The notes beneath the pieces are model-generated. The model was given only the letters and a program-made list of their open reading frames with translations. It had not been told where the DNA came from and did no database searches. Shown here in pieces: positions 9,122 to 21,486 of a stretch of DNA of 64,000 nucleotides. Position 1 is the first letter of the stretch. The number at the start of each line of letters is the position of its first letter. The stretch lies in the NCBI RefSeq assembly GCF_033958435.1, contig NC_134146.1, forward strand, positions 24,698,501 through 24,762,500, written 5' to 3'. The translations under genes were made by a program, and so were the position numbers. The DNA comes from Carettochelys insculpta. Its lineage: Eukaryota; Chordata; Testudines; Carettochelyidae.

Positions 9122-12100
9122 TGGTGTCTCTTCAAGCCCATATTGTAGTTCCCTGCTTCAATCCCTCTTTGTTTTAACTCTGCCCACATGCTGCTATGTG
9201 ATGGTGTTAATTGGACATTTTGCCTTTTGAATCAGATACAGAATGTGCACCCAACTAATTTATAACAAAATAAAAGAGAAATTGGAGAGAGTGAATACAC
9301 CCATTAAAGTTGTTGTGAATAATTTGCCTTAAATGAAAATACAGTGGGGGAAAAAACAGAAAAACTGCTATTAAGTATACCTTGCCCTCTGCAGTAGAAC
9401 ACAAGACAGATTTACAATGTTAATTATTTCCACCAGCTTTAAGCTTGAAATATGAATATGTCAGGTATTTAAATAGTAATTTGCTTTAAAAAATCTCTAC
9501 TTTATTAAAATGTCATTATGCATATTTGAAAGTTAAAAGTCAAAGCTATGTAGCTACAGAGGTAAAATTCACATTTATTGTCCATTGAATGTGATGGAAA
9601 TTGAATTTGTCAGGAAGCTGATTGATATCTAGAAGTGTTTTGTTTTCAGTGACTGGCACTGCCGAGTTACAACCATCTATCATCTAACAGGTAATTAGTC
9701 AGATTTCTCATCATGAGCCCTCAATCCTGCTGTTTTATTATTGAAATACCACAAACCAGTAGGCATCTGAATGCAGATAATATTCTCTGTCATGGTCTTA
9801 AGGACAAAGACAACATTTTGCATCTCAGCTGTAGTAAGTTTGATTAAAAGTCACTGTAATGTAAGTCAGGACACTAACATTAAAGGGGAACAAGGACACC
9901 CTGAAAAACTGTGTTTTGCTCCAGTTTTCAGTTGTAAAGAAAGAGCTAATACAAAGCCTCAGACATGCAGTCCTGATTCAAACAATTGCAGTTAATGGCA
10001 GAGTGGTTTGGACAGAGGATAAACATGAATGTCTTAGGAAAGTATGGGCTAAATTGTGTTGGGGCTGGGCAAAGAAGCATTTGGGCAAGGCATTCTCCTC
10101 AGCTCTTGCGCTGTCTGTGGATGTCAGCCCTGAAGAGCTGTCAGACTTCAGCTTATTAGTGGCTCCAGTTGGACCCAGTTTTGCTCCCTCTTAAGGTGGT
10201 AATTTTCTCAGGCATTTTAAGAGACATGAGATCCAGTCCATCGTGCTCAGGCCATACACAAGGTGAATAAGCGTGGGGTAGGGGTTCCCTCTCTCTCTCT
10301 ATGTACAGCCATGAGGTGGCTGGTTCCATGTGTTTGTCTGTGAACCAAGACATGCAAATTGGGATGCAAATGTGGGTGTGCAGTATTATCATGTTTAACA
10401 TAATTTAAAGGGCAAAGTTTTTTTTTTTTTAAAAAAACCATCTATAAGCTTCATGTCATGGTTTAATGAAAAATGCATTTCTTTTAATGTTACAAATTAT
10501 CTGTCATCCTCCTACTATTCTGCCACAGCTTTTTGAAGTGTTGGTTGTATATGATATAACTGCAGTTAAACAAATCATAACTTGGAAAGGATATGAAAAA
10601 GGAAAAATAAACTGTTAATAGATCTTCAGGAAAAGGAGCAGAATGAACCAGTTACATTATTAAATGTTTTATGTTTCAGATTCTAACTTCAGACTCAGTA
10701 TCGACAAGGAACTTGAAAATGTGTTGCTTGTTTGATTTTTGAATATTTCTTTTGTAACAGAATTTGACTGTGTGAACTAATATTAGCAAAAGCTTGTTTA
10801 GGTTCTGTTTGTGGGCTAATTGATTTAATCCAGCTGTAGCTCTCATAACATTGGAATGTCAACAATGCTGGTCGCGTCAGAAAGTCAAAAGCTATTTTGT
10901 TCGGTTAATTCTAAAATATAATCATTTATGATCTTTCAAAGGAAGCTTGGGATCACAATATCCCAGTTTTCCATAAAATCTCAAGACATAACAACCATTA
11001 ACTCTTAATGAGTTGTAAATGTGATGCCTATTCCTATAACTTTCACTGCTGAACATGCATAATTTTATATGCTTTCATAATCCTGAGTTAAAAAGATAAT
11101 TTACCATAGCTGATAAGGTGTTATTAGTTTATACAGCATACAGCAAATCACATTAAATACTCTAATTATACAAAGGGATGTTTCATGCAAGTGGTACTAG
11201 TAATTTCCAGAGCAACTATGTTGTCCAAATGGATATAATTTATTTTATGATTTAAATAATTTAACAGAAGAAGGATTTAAATTGCAATATAAATTATGGG
11301 ACAATATCTATGTGACTATCATGTTATGCTATTTAATTTCCATTTCTTTCTTCAAGTTGTTTAATATTATGAAACCAGATTACTTTCAGTTTCAAGGGTT
11401 TGGTATATGTGTGAATTGATATTGTCCCATGGAGAATGAGAGGCTGAAACATGAACTCATACTAAAAGAAATGCTAAAAAAATAAAGAGACAGTTAACTA
11501 ATGCAAGAAGATAGTTCTTGGTCTACAAAATAAATTACATTAGAAATGGTCTTAAATCAAGATCCCAGATCTGAATAATCTGAAACTTTGCACAAGTGTA
11601 GAACTGTATTCAAACTGTGAATCCAGTCCATCCATATGCTAAATGGTATCTTCACAGATGCTCAAATGCCTCCTTTGATAAAAAATTTTTGATGAAGCAC
11701 CTTGTGACACTCAAAATACGTATCCAACCCAGGAGGCTGGCTTTGCTGTGCCTTTTTGAAAATTAAGCAATCTTTTTTCAGGTGAAGTGGGCCTTAGCTC
11801 TTGAGCAGCTGGGAAACAATTCTTCCTCACTCCATTCTTAGTAGTATAACCCATGCACCAGGTAGGGATAGGCAGTAGCTGAAGAGAAATTTGTGAGCAA
11901 ATTAAGTTTATGGGTCAAATCATAGTAACTAACATGAAGTTGAGAACATTAGATATAAGCAGAAATAAACAATCCTGAAAACTTACTACATGGAAATAAA
12001 CCACTGCATGCATGAAAGACAGCCAAAAATCAAATGCTAATGAGATACAAATGCACTTTCAGCATGATTTAATGGCTCAGAAGAATGGCAGACCCCGTCT

Positions 12101-12852
12101 GTCCATTCATGGTCCTGCAGAACAGACCATGCAAAGTGTGAATGAGAAGCCAGTAAAGTGGTGGAAAGGGGAGGAAGAAAGCTCCTTCTTATGAACAACA
12201 CGCCCATAAGACCTCAGGCAGGAGGTAGCCACAGGAATCCAAAGGATGCCTTTCCATAGCAGCAAACCATGTCAGAATTAAAGCTATTCAGTGTTCAGTC
12301 AAAACTCCAGGGTCCTGACACTTCATGTTAAAACAATGGATCTCCAGCTTTTTTATGTTATAGTAACAAGATCAAAGTACTTCCATGGACCATTTCCCCT
12401 TCTGACCTCTCAATCAAGATTCCAGACTTCTCCCAAGACAGCTATAGTGCTTGGCTATTGGAAGGAGTAATATAAGGCTAAATGAAAACATTGTTTTTCC
12501 ATAAAGAATATGAAGTGTTGGTTGTGTACACTCATTTTGTGTTTCTGCTGTCCTGTGTATTTGCTCTCATTATTTATATAACTCAAAATATTTTAGTATT
12601 GTTTCTTTTCTTATTGACAATATCCCCCATCTCTCTGATATCAGTAGGTCACTTTGTAGTTTGGTTCTTCTCTTCTTTGAGATAACTGCTTCTCCAGTGA
12701 TGGTGTCATCCACAGAACTGAGCACAAATGAATTTACACCCATCAAATCACTGAACAAAGAAAGACATGAAGCAGTGACACACTCTGTACAGAGGTAGAG
12801 GTAATAGATTGTAGTTAATCAAAAAGCCTTTTGGAATTATAGGAGAATCTTG
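9122..12852. other. AT-rich non-coding, nothing recognised
   Basis: This long stretch has no repeat termini I can identify. A (CT)n run lies near 10287-10299 and a T-run at 10419-10430. Open frames of 60-92 codons here are overlapping, unspliced and AT-driven. Confidence 0.5.
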
Positions 12853-13272
12853 GGCTATGGTTATGCTACAGCTATTGGTTGACAGAAGTCGCCGTCAGGA
12901 GAGTTTTCCCAACAAAACTTCTGTAGATAGGGTGCAGTCACACATGAAAGCAAATCAGCAGAGTGCTCCATTCTGTCGGCAGAGCAGCTGGTCTGCCTGG
13001 CTGGTCTCTCAACAAAACAGGCACCCAAAAACACAGCAGACAGGGCTGCCCATTGTGGATGTCCTGTCTGTCAAGAGAGGCCCCATGAGGTCATTTATAC
13101 AGTTGCTTTGTTGACAGAAATCTGCCAATAGCAGCATTATACCTCAAAGTTTTGAGGCAAAACACTGCTAACGAAAGTGCTGGGTTTTGTGGACACACTA
13201 TCGATAAAACCCATTTTGTGTACGAACACTCCACGAGTTTTGTTGACACGAAACTCTAGTGTTACCATAGCC
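12853..13272. mobile_element. MITE family A-like copy 2
   Basis: Ends GGCTATGGTTATGCTACAGC and TAGTGTTACCATAGCC form terminal inverted repeats. The interior repeats GTTGACAGAAGTC / AACAAAACTTCTG and contains ATTATACCTC near 13136 like the other family-A copies. It is 420 bp long. The flanks do not show an obvious 3-bp duplication. Substitution of the usual GTCTACAC box in the ends marks this copy as diverged. Confidence 0.7.
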
Positions 13273-13979
13273 TCCGGCAATGGCGAGCAAGAAGCTGCAG
13301 GCTCGATCAAACAGCTCTGATTTAAGTCCTTTCATGGAGCCACCATTGTTATGAAGACCACATTTAAAAAAAGACCCTGTTCTAGAAATTGTAATATCAG
13401 GTTACATAATTTCCCTTTAAGCAATGATCCTTAGGATTAGTGCTTATTAATCTGGATTTTTGTCCATCCATTGATTAATTATTGGAGACTACTCTTCAAA
13501 TTTAATAGTATGAAGGCTAATCATTGCCTCCTGCATCCCCAAATGGGGTTGGGAGGCTATTTGTGTTACATAGTGCTGACATGGGCAGAGGCAAGGCAGA
13601 GGGCAGTAAAAGGTAAAGAAAAGTGAGGCTGGTGTAATGACCAAGAGGAGACATGCAACACTTTGTCCTCTTTAGCAAAGTGGGACATTTCCCCGGCATT
13701 GCATTTGTCATGTTTCTTGCTGTTACATTTGTCAGCTGATGACTTATCTATGGAATGATCCAAGTTTCTAGACATTTGCTGCCATAAAATACCCATTGAA
13801 AAGTTACACATAGCTGTCTGTGAAGCAACAGAAGAGATAGTGATGGTGAGCAAGACAGTAGATAATGCAAACACCTCTTTCAGCAGTTGTTTCTCTCTCA
13901 TTCTCTCTCTTGTCTTCTAGAGCATATCTAGACATGCACCTCTCATTTAAAGATGCAAAAGAACATCCAAAGGCTTTTA
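13273..13979. other. Non-coding, nothing recognised
   Basis: A 111-codon frame on the minus strand (13566-13901) has no recognisable domain and overlaps other frames. I treat it as chance. Confidence 0.5.
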
Positions 13980-14192
13980 TCAGAGAGGTAGCCTTGTTAG
14001 TCTGTATCCACAAAAAACAATGAGAAGCCCTGTGGCACCTTATACACTAACAGATATTTGGAGCATAAGCTTTCGTGGGCAAAGACCCACTTCTTCAGAT
14101 CATGCATCTGACGAAGGGGGTCTTTCCCATGAAAGCTCATGCTCCAAAAAAATCTGTTAGTCTATGAAGTGCCATAGGACTTCTCGTTTTTC
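13980..14192 (-). mobile_element. Fold-back retroposon, Penelope-like candidate, copy 1
   Basis: On the + strand it starts TCAGAGAGGTAGCCTTG, runs to CACTTCTTCAGATCATG near 14104, then returns as an inverted second half (CATCTGACGAAGGGGG to GGACTTCTCGTTTTT). AAGGCTTTTA before and AAGGACTTTTA after make a 10-11-bp target duplication around the whole structure, so both halves inserted as one unit. The constant TCAGAGAGG end is shared with 21040 and 35048 and is probably the 3' end, which puts the sense on the minus strand. Both halves carry a hammerhead-like core (CTGAAGA on minus and CTGACGA on plus, each followed by a GGG/CCC stem and GAAA). The family is common in turtles. Its assignment to Penelope-like elements is inference. 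Confidence 0.7.
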
Positions 14193-14203
14193 AAGGACTT
14201 TTA

Positions 14204-16533
14204 ACATCCAGATATTAATAACATTTTTAATATGTAACATTCTGGGTCACTGCTGAGAGAATTTCTACAGATTGGAGTTGCAATCAGTGTAAATGAGGTA
14301 GGCGAGTGCACACAGGGTCAGAGTCACCAGAAAAGATTTTACTTTTAAAATGTTTACCACTGTCTTTTCAAATTATTCTAACTAGTTGTTGATGGGACTG
14401 CTGATTCTGACCTGGCACATTATAATTTAAAAGAATTGAAACTGCCTCTGGCCATTGCAGTGACTTCCAGAAATAGTGAGTAGTTTAAAGTTTAAGAGAC
14501 CCAACAAGTCAGTATTTTGTAAAAAGTGTTGAAGGATAACAAAAGCCAATGCAAAATCTCAAGGGGAAGGGAAAATACCTGATCTGCCTTGCCTCTGTGC
14601 ATTCCCACAATGCCTGGATTTGTCAAGGACTGGAAGTGTGGAAAGGAATCCATTAGGAAGGTAAGTCAGGAGACATGTAGGACTGCCTGGCATGGTGGAA
14701 GGGCATCAATTCAGGACTTCTGTTTCATATGAATCCCAATATCCTTCTCCTCTCACTGTCAGAAACTCTCCAGTATCCCTTACAAAGTACCTCCTACCCT
14801 CCAGTCATCTGTCTGGAAGCCTAGAAAAATAGCATGTGCACAAGGTGTTAAATACCTAGGTATTAACAAATATTATGAGGGATAATAACAACTGGCGTTT
14901 TAGAAGAATAGCATTCTTAAACCTTCAGTGGTTACCAAATAGATAATTTACAATTTTAAAGTATTCACTAAATATTTAACAATGTAAACATTTAGAAAAA
15001 AATGTAGTATTTCCATTTTTTGCGTAGTTTCCATTTCAAACTACTACAAAATAGTGACATGTGTTACTGAAGATTTCCTAATGCATCCAAATGCAATGTG
15101 TGTGATATATGACATCCTTCCATAAATCCTAAATTTACACAGTATGCTAATGCTTGATTCCATAATTTCTTTTAAAAATGATTATACCCTGCTGCTAAGA
15201 GCAAAGGCATACTAAAATCAGTTTTCTATGCTTTTCCAACAATGAAATGCAAGCCAGCACACCACATAACCAACACTTACCATATGTTAGAAGATAATCC
15301 AGTAGGCTTCAGACACTGACATGATTTGCTTAAATAAAAATCCCCTTTTTAAAGCAGTAACAGCAATCTACCATTTTATTATTCCTCCAGTAACCTACTA
15401 GAGAAATGCTATGATTAAATATAAATTATTTTTAACTGTAAGTCAGGCAAATCTATTTTTACTGTATTTAGCATAGTGTGATTCCAGTTAGTTATCTTAG
15501 AAGAAAAAGAGCCTCATTTAAATCACTGAGGTGTTCCAGGAAATTCACAAAAGCACAGACCAACTCCAAGGAAAATTTATGGACTAGCCAGAGGATTTCC
15601 CAGGTATATTGCAGATGATATTAAGCTGCTCATTTCAACATTTAAATAATTAAATATATGCTAGAAAACAGCTGTAAGATCATTTTTGTATAGCTAGTAA
15701 TAGCCCTTAAATATATTTCATGTCTGAACTTAATAATGCCCTAGTCCATGAACCTTCAGGGAACCAGTCATGGTTAGTATTAAGCACAGGCAAAGTATTC
15801 ACAGAACTGAGACCCAAGTAAGCACATATGAAATGCTATTTGTTGTTGAAGGGAATGGAAGGGATACATCTGACATGCTAATATTAACAGTGCATGCACC
15901 TCTATTGTCTCTTTATAGTTCAAAAATAAAAAAAATAGAAAAATGCATGCAAAATAATATTGAATTCCTATATTTTCTTATTCATCAAGGAATGCAGTTG
16001 AGACATCAAGTACTACTCATGAGTGGAAAATAAAATATTTTCAAGCATAATTATTCTGAATTTTACGGAAGGCTTTAGGACATCACAAGCCAAACGTTGT
16101 CCCAGTGATGTCAATGGCAAATGAACAGTGGAACCTGCCATTCTAAATCCAATGTATGGATTATTGTTATTATATAAAGTAGGATTTAAGTGGTTTCAAA
16201 TATTCAATAAAATCATTTTTGTCTATTATACCCAGTGTAAATAAATATTACCTGGGGTGGACAACAGCTGTCAGCTGAACAGCGTTCATTGATAAAAGGA
16301 GCAAATAATTTATGAACTTGCCCTGTATAAAACATTTACATACAGAAAGACAGATTTATCTGGGATTCAGGTCCCATTATAACTGTGCACCTGCGTGCTG
16401 TGTCAAGTCCCTCTGACTGAGGCTTCCCAGAGCTGTGCTGCTCTGGCTGTCTGTGTTGCTTTGCTTGAGACTGTGACCCCCAACACCGTGTTTTTGCTGG
16501 GAGAGATTAGAGATGCTGGTTCAGCAGGACAGG
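14204..16533. other. AT-rich non-coding, nothing recognised
   Basis: Faint CAGTGTAAATGAGG near 14286 recalls the old palindromic repeat. Otherwise nothing was identified. Confidence 0.5.
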
Positions 16534-16541
16534 GTGCTAGG

Positions 16542-16722
16542 TAATGTTCTCCCTATTTTTTTCCATCCAAGGGAGGAATACATTTTGTTATGTGCACCTA
16601 GGAATGTGTCTATGTGCACCACCAATAGGTATACATGCTGCTGGCTGTGAGTGGCTGTGGGCAATCTGCTAATCAGCTGGGGGCACCTGACTGTCTTAGC
16701 ACTCATCTTACAGGGAATGCTG
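16542..16722 (+). mobile_element. hAT MITE family 1, copy 1
   Basis: Starts TAATGTTCTCCCTATTTTT and ends TTACAGGGAATGCTG, decayed CAGTGTTCCC..GGGAACACTG ends. Flanks GTGCTAGG and GCGCTGGG match at 6 of 8 positions with both differences transitions, which fits an 8-bp hAT duplication. The interior GTGCACCACCAATAG .. CATGCTGCTGGCTGTG .. CTAATCAGCTGGG is shared with the copies at 30211 and 42131. 181 bp, no coding. Confidence 0.8.
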
Positions 16723-16730
16723 GCGCTGGG

Positions 16731-17519
16731 TTCCCCAGAGGGAGGATCAGTGGTATGCTCAGAACATCACGTGACAATCTCAAGGGGATCTCTGTGACCA
16801 AACCCATCACACAAATAAACCATTATATAATTCTATTGAACCTATAAAAATAAACAAAAGCAGTGGGCATATTATAATTAGTGTTTTGAGACATTTGTAA
16901 AATGCCTCACGTTACTTGAATATTACTGAATCATGCATAGCTCATGCATCTGTTATGAGAATGTATTTTACTAATAAAACATAGGAAAGAGTTTATGCTT
17001 CTTGATGATCACTTAAAACTAAATTGAATTAACTGTTCTATAACCTCTTAATTTACAACTTCAAGTAGTGTGGGAAAATGGCCAATAAATGACACAGAAT
17101 ATAATGTGGATTACAGACTGAAATATCTATATAAAACTAAAATACAAATAGCTAACAAAATATGGACAAAATAACCAAATATGGAGTACAGCATTTGAGG
17201 CCATAGTTATAACATTTAAGAATGTAATTCCAACTATAGCTACATCCCAAAATCTTGGATGTACATGTATGCCAAACAGAAAGCTATACATATGTCTGAA
17301 GGGGCTGATTTTGCCCATATTTTTTCTTGCTTCTTTAGAAGTGAGTCCTTAGTGTCAGAGAACTAATATTGCTCTGCACCAGTGCTCTTAGCCAATGTTA
17401 TTGAAGTTAATGTGACTACTCATATGGGCAGTACTCTGGGCATATATAAACTGTTAATGTGTATATCTGTTTGCACGATCTTGGTCTAAATAGTCATTAT
17501 CTGGGTATACTGCAAGAAG
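16731..17519. other. AT-rich non-coding, nothing recognised
   Basis: No repeat ends or exon signature identified. Confidence 0.5.
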
Positions 17520-18310
17520 GACAAAGACACTTGATATGGATTTTAATCAGGCCACAACTTTATTACACACGTCTGGGACTAACTAGCAGATAAAGTGTAC
17601 AGAACAGGCAAATCCACATTTGTTCCAATCATTACATGGGGCTTCCATCAGTCCCCCTTCTTTTCCATCCAGGTCCCCCAGACACCACATGGCTTGGACC
17701 TTACCATCCACCAGCTTCATAGAAGGGTTGAACGTTCACCTCCCTCTCATTCTGTTCCTTTATCCAGTACCACTTTAAATCATTTACCAGGACATTTATC
17801 TGGTCATCGGATGCCCTCCCTATGGACAACCTGCACTGGACATACGCCAATCTTACAAAATAAGTTGTGACATACAGCCTACCACCTTTTCTTCTTTCTG
17901 ACATCTGCTGGGAGGGATGGTGAAAAAATTCCCTCCATCAAAACTAGTCTGGTGGTGTGGGAAAAATGTCTTCCTAGTTCCCCTTTGAAGGGAGCGACTA
18001 ACATAAAACCCACAGCAGTCTTAACCCAACCTGACATTCACCTCCACAAGGGGAGGCAGCCTGGGGACCGGCTTGCTAGCTGCATGGAACAAAGAGGCTT
18101 CCCCCACCCAGGGCCAACACCTTTATGCCTTTTGGATCTTACATTCTTGGGAGGCGAGTCAGTGCTGCAAAGCTGACCATCCCACCTTTTTGCATCAGGC
18201 TCTGTCCTCACACCCCTTTCCCCCAGCCATGAACTAAAGCCCTTCTCCTTTGGCAAATCCAGATCACATCTGCTCCACTTTAATTGTGGCGTGGTCACTG
18301 TCAACAATTA
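17520..18310 (-). mobile_element. Retroelement-like 3' region, unclassified
   Basis: Read on the minus strand, this GC-richer block contains GGAGGGAATTTTTTCACC + ATCCCTCCCAGCAG, a motif type common in turtle retroelement 3' regions. It then has a 67-codon frame (17904-17701) rich in charged and aromatic residues, and ends with the polyadenylation-like GTAATAAAGTTGTGGCCTG near 17563-17545. This suggests the 3' end of a LINE- or LTR-type element. I see no terminal repeats or target duplication, so both boundaries are approximate. Confidence 0.4.
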
Positions 18311-19344
18311 TCACCTATAACATCCTTTTCTTTCAGTCTTGAATCTTTCCATAGCTGTCCACTTGGTTACATGATTATGATTTAATTAAATCACCTAATT
18401 TCTTTTCACTCTCTAACCAAGCCAGGGATTTAACCTTTAGTGATAATAGGATAGCACCCTAAAATAGCACACCATGGCAAAGCAGGAAGTTCTATCTCAC
18501 AGAGGATGTTCCTGAAGTAGGCTTGGAGTATGGGAAGCAACAGGTTAAAAGTTACCATAGGAACAGACATTTCACATGATCCCTCCCACCTCTGGTTGCT
18601 CACTGTTTCTGCAGGTGGGAATCCTCAGCCCTGCTCAGGGCTATCCATAGGGTCTGAAGAAGGCAGATGTGGCACTGAGAAGGTGGCTGACTTCTGTCTC
18701 CACCAGAGTGGGGTAAGGTGTCTCTGCAGATGGTCCCTACCGTGTATGTCTTCTTAGGCAATAATTTGGGCCCATATTATAGCTGTATTTTTGAAAAAAG
18801 TGAGCATAGGTTTGTGGCTTAAGACACCACAAGAAAATAAAACCACATACATCCTGGCTATCTGTATCAAGAGATCATAAATTAGACCAGCTAGTAAGAC
18901 AGATGGAAAGCAAATGCAACTGGTCAATATTTATCTCTATGTTTTCAGAGTGACATAGGATTTAAATTCACAGCTGCTCTTGGTTTTAATGAGAGCTGCA
19001 TGGCTAAATCCTGCACTACTCTGACATTTTTGTGTGAAACCAATTAAGAATGTTGACTACTAACACAACATTTAGTTCATAGCATCATGTATTAAAGATG
19101 GAAAAGGTCTGCGTGGTCATTGTGGGCCTCCCACTTCATAAGCAGGAGATAGTCCCCTGATACTAGCTGCCTGAGACATTAACTAGTAGTAAGCATGGCT
19201 TTAGCCAAAAGAGCAAGAATGTTTAATTAAACTGATACAGTGAAATAAAATACTGCCAAGTTCTAATCATACTTAAAACTGAGTATAGCATCTGTGTTTT
19301 ACATCACCTCTTCCATATCTTTCTATTTTGACTGTATCTTTCCT
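18311..19344. other. Non-coding, nothing recognised
   Basis: No repeat ends or credible exon found. Confidence 0.5.
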
Positions 19345-19689
19345 TAGAAAAGAAAACCCAGTACATCTGCCATCAGCGTGATGCCTTTCCCTGTTTAGGT
19401 ATAACGCTTCTTGATAGTGTTCTGTCAACAAAACAGCTGTGTAGATGCTCCAGGGCCCTTTTGTTGACAGACAGGTCTTCTGGTTCACTGGGCAGCCCTG
19501 TTTGCAAAGTGTCTGGTCAGCTGTTCTGTAGAAAGAGGGCCGGGCAGCATAGCTGGTCTCTGTTGACAGAGTGGATTGCTCTTTCAATCTGCTTTTATGT
19601 GTAGATGCAATCTGTGGACAGAAGTTTTGCCAGGAAATCCCTTCTGACAGTGACTTCTGTCAAGTGAAGCTTCCTGTGTAGCCAGAGCC
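19345..19689. mobile_element. MITE family A copy 3, left end truncated
   Basis: Co-linear with the copy at 3448 from AAAACCCAGTACATCTGCC to the right end CTGTGTAGCCAGAGCC. It shares TTTAGGTATAACGC, TCAACAAAACAGCTGTGTAG and TCAGCTGTTCTGTAGAAAGA. A frame through it gives residues similar to the one through copy 1 (CKQGCPVN, DRTAD-like), which reflects DNA homology, not a gene. The expected left terminal repeat is missing. Confidence 0.7.
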
Positions 19690-19838
19690 ACATAGTATTG
19701 TTTCTGCTACTTGACTGGATGCTAGAATAAGACTGCATGGGAGAGTTATTCTAGAATAGTTACTCAAAAATAAACAGCTTCTGGAACAAATACTAATAAT
19801 CATTCTGGAATAAACATTTTGATAAATATCCAAGTATA
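19690..19838. other. Short AT-rich spacer between elements
   Basis: No features beyond the hAT target duplication at its right edge. Confidence 0.5.
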
Positions 19839-19846
19839 GACTAGAT

Positions 19847-20144
19847 CGGTGTTTCTTAAACTATGTTCTGTGGAACACTGGTGTTCCACGAACATCTCAC
19901 AGGTATGCTGGGAGCATTTGAAAAAAATACATTGATGGTATGTTTTCTTTTATTAAAACAGGGTTACATCTTCATTGCTATTTATCTGATTAAATTACTT
20001 CATTTTGTTTTTGCTGTATATGTTGCTGTTTGTTTTTTTCTTTTTTTCAGTCTGACAATTTTTTTGAAGAAAATTTCATTTGTGTTCTGCATCAAAAATA
20101 TTGTTTGGTGTTCCACAGTCTCAAAAAGTTTAACAAAAGTTTTG
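19847..20144 (+). mobile_element. hAT element family 2, copy 1
   Basis: Starts CGGTGTTTCTTAAACTATG and ends AGTTTAACAAAAGTTTTG, imperfect inverted repeats. The exact 8-bp duplication GACTAGAT flanks it at 19839-19846 and 20145-20152. The body (GGAACACTGGTGTTCCACGA, TGTATATGTTGCTGTTTG, TTTTTTTGAAGAAAAT) matches the element at 38908 on the other strand. The 95-codon hydrophobic frame inside is a by-product. This copy lacks the tRNA-like segment present in the other copy. Confidence 0.85.
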
Positions 20145-20152
20145 GACTAGAT

Positions 20153-20890
20153 CACAAAAAAGAAATTCTGGCTCTGTGTCAAGTCATAGGTGAATATTTC
20201 AAATCATCATTGGTCATCCTCTCATAATTATCGTCACCTTTTCAAATACTATGAAGCTACAAAGTATTTAATTTCTTCACCTGATAATTTTTGAAGTTGC
20301 CATGAGAAGGTTATTTTCTATATATAAGATACTATCACATAAAACTGAAATATAAATATGGCACCCACACTTGAGCTGTCATACTCTGAACATGTAATTC
20401 TCATCATTGCACTTAAAGTATGGCAGCCTGTAGGCCAGCTAATCATTACATGGTTTGTTTTCCCACCACTTTCTCAGCACTGCCTTTTATGGGAATTCAT
20501 AGTGCTAACTGGATCAGTTTAAGATAAAATTAGCCAACATAATGGTAATCAAGACATTGTACTGACCTATGAAGGAGAAACTTCATTCCGTAACCATGAG
20601 AATGTAGTGGGGGTGAGAGGAGCCAAGAGCCTGTAATAAAAATTATTCTAAAATTGAGAAAAAGCCTGGAGTTTAAAAGAAGCAAAAAAACAAAGTTTTT
20701 TTAAAAAGGTCTAGTCTGTACAATTTAAAAGATTTTAACACAAAAACTAAGGGGGAACATTTAAAATTATGTGAAAGTGAAGATGATTTGAATTAAACAT
20801 GTTTCTTAAAATAGAAAGGCAAAGGCTAAATAAAAATGTCACATTTTGTTACAAACAAAAATAGAAAAAGACAGGATAAATATAAAAATG
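20153..20890. other. AT-rich non-coding, nothing recognised
   Basis: No repeat ends or exon signature. Confidence 0.5.
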
Positions 20891-20898
20891 TATCAAGG

Positions 20899-21022
20899 CA
20901 GGGCTTTTTTTTTGTGCTGATACTGAGTACCCGCACCTCATCAGCACCAGCCATGTGTTTGGCTGGGGAGCCAGCTGAGTACAGCCTCCTCTTACCCCTC
21001 CCCCTACGAAAAAAAGGCACTG
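20899..21022. mobile_element. Short hAT MITE, 124 bp
   Basis: Terminal inverted repeats are CAGGGCTTTTTTTTTGTG and CGAAAAAAAGGCACTG. The flanks TATCAAGG (20891) and TATAAAGG (21023) match at 7 of 8 positions, a hAT-type duplication. The interior is GC-rich (GAGTACCCGCACCTCATC). Confidence 0.8.
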
Positions 21023-21039
21023 TATAAAGGAACAAAGTT

Positions 21040-21121
21040 TCAGAGAGGTAGCTGGGTTAGTCCGTTTCAGCAAAAACAACAAGGAGTCCAGTGGCACTTT
21101 AAAGACTACCACATTTGTTAG
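21040..21121 (-). mobile_element. Penelope-like candidate retroposon, truncated, copy 2
   Basis: An 82-bp piece starting TCAGAGAGGTAGCTGGGTTAG and ending ACATTTGTTAG. The perfect 11-bp duplication GGAACAAAGTT flanks it (21029-21039 and 21122-21132). It shares the constant TCAGAGAGG end with the copies at 13980 and 35048 but stops before the hammerhead-like core, as a 5' truncation would. It landed 17 bp from the hAT MITE, and the two target duplications overlap by two bases. Confidence 0.75.
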
Positions 21122-21324
21122 GGAACAAAGTTAAAATGTAGGCAAGTATTGAATGGAAATAAATCAATAACTCTAAAAGATGGATGCATCAGGCCCTGAT
21201 CCTGGAGCGAGGCCATAAGGACAGCGCCTCAAGTACTAGGGTCAATCTCTGAGCAGAGGTCTGTGCCTATCATCACCTGTCCTTCCCTGATATGGTATCT
21301 GTTTTTTGTCTTTTTATACCCCTA

Positions 21325-21486
21325 ATTTATCTGGGGCAAGAACTGCCTTTTCTGTGCATCCAGCACCTAGCACAGTGGAGCTTTGATCCTGATTGCACCT
21401 TTGGGTTCCACAATAATAATAGTAACAACAACAACAACAATATCATCTCAACAACAATAATAATAACATCATCATCATCATCTTCA
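21325..21486 (+). repeat. L2-type LINE 3' end with AAT/AAC/ATC tail
   Basis: The order GGGGCAAGAACTGCC, CCAGCACCTAGCACAGTGG, TGATCCTGATTGCACC, TTCCACAATAATAATAG matches the classic L2 tail, followed by its simple-repeat terminus (21412-21482, AAT, AAC and ATC units). This fixes the orientation as +. The 81-codon frame with poly-Asn and poly-Ser is a translation of this tail. Confidence 0.75.

Noticed and set aside
17701..17904. 67-codon minus-strand frame with protein-like composition near an AATAAA-like signal
   Set aside because: It is probably part of a retroelement 3' region. I see no catalytic motif or start context, so it is not reported as a gene.
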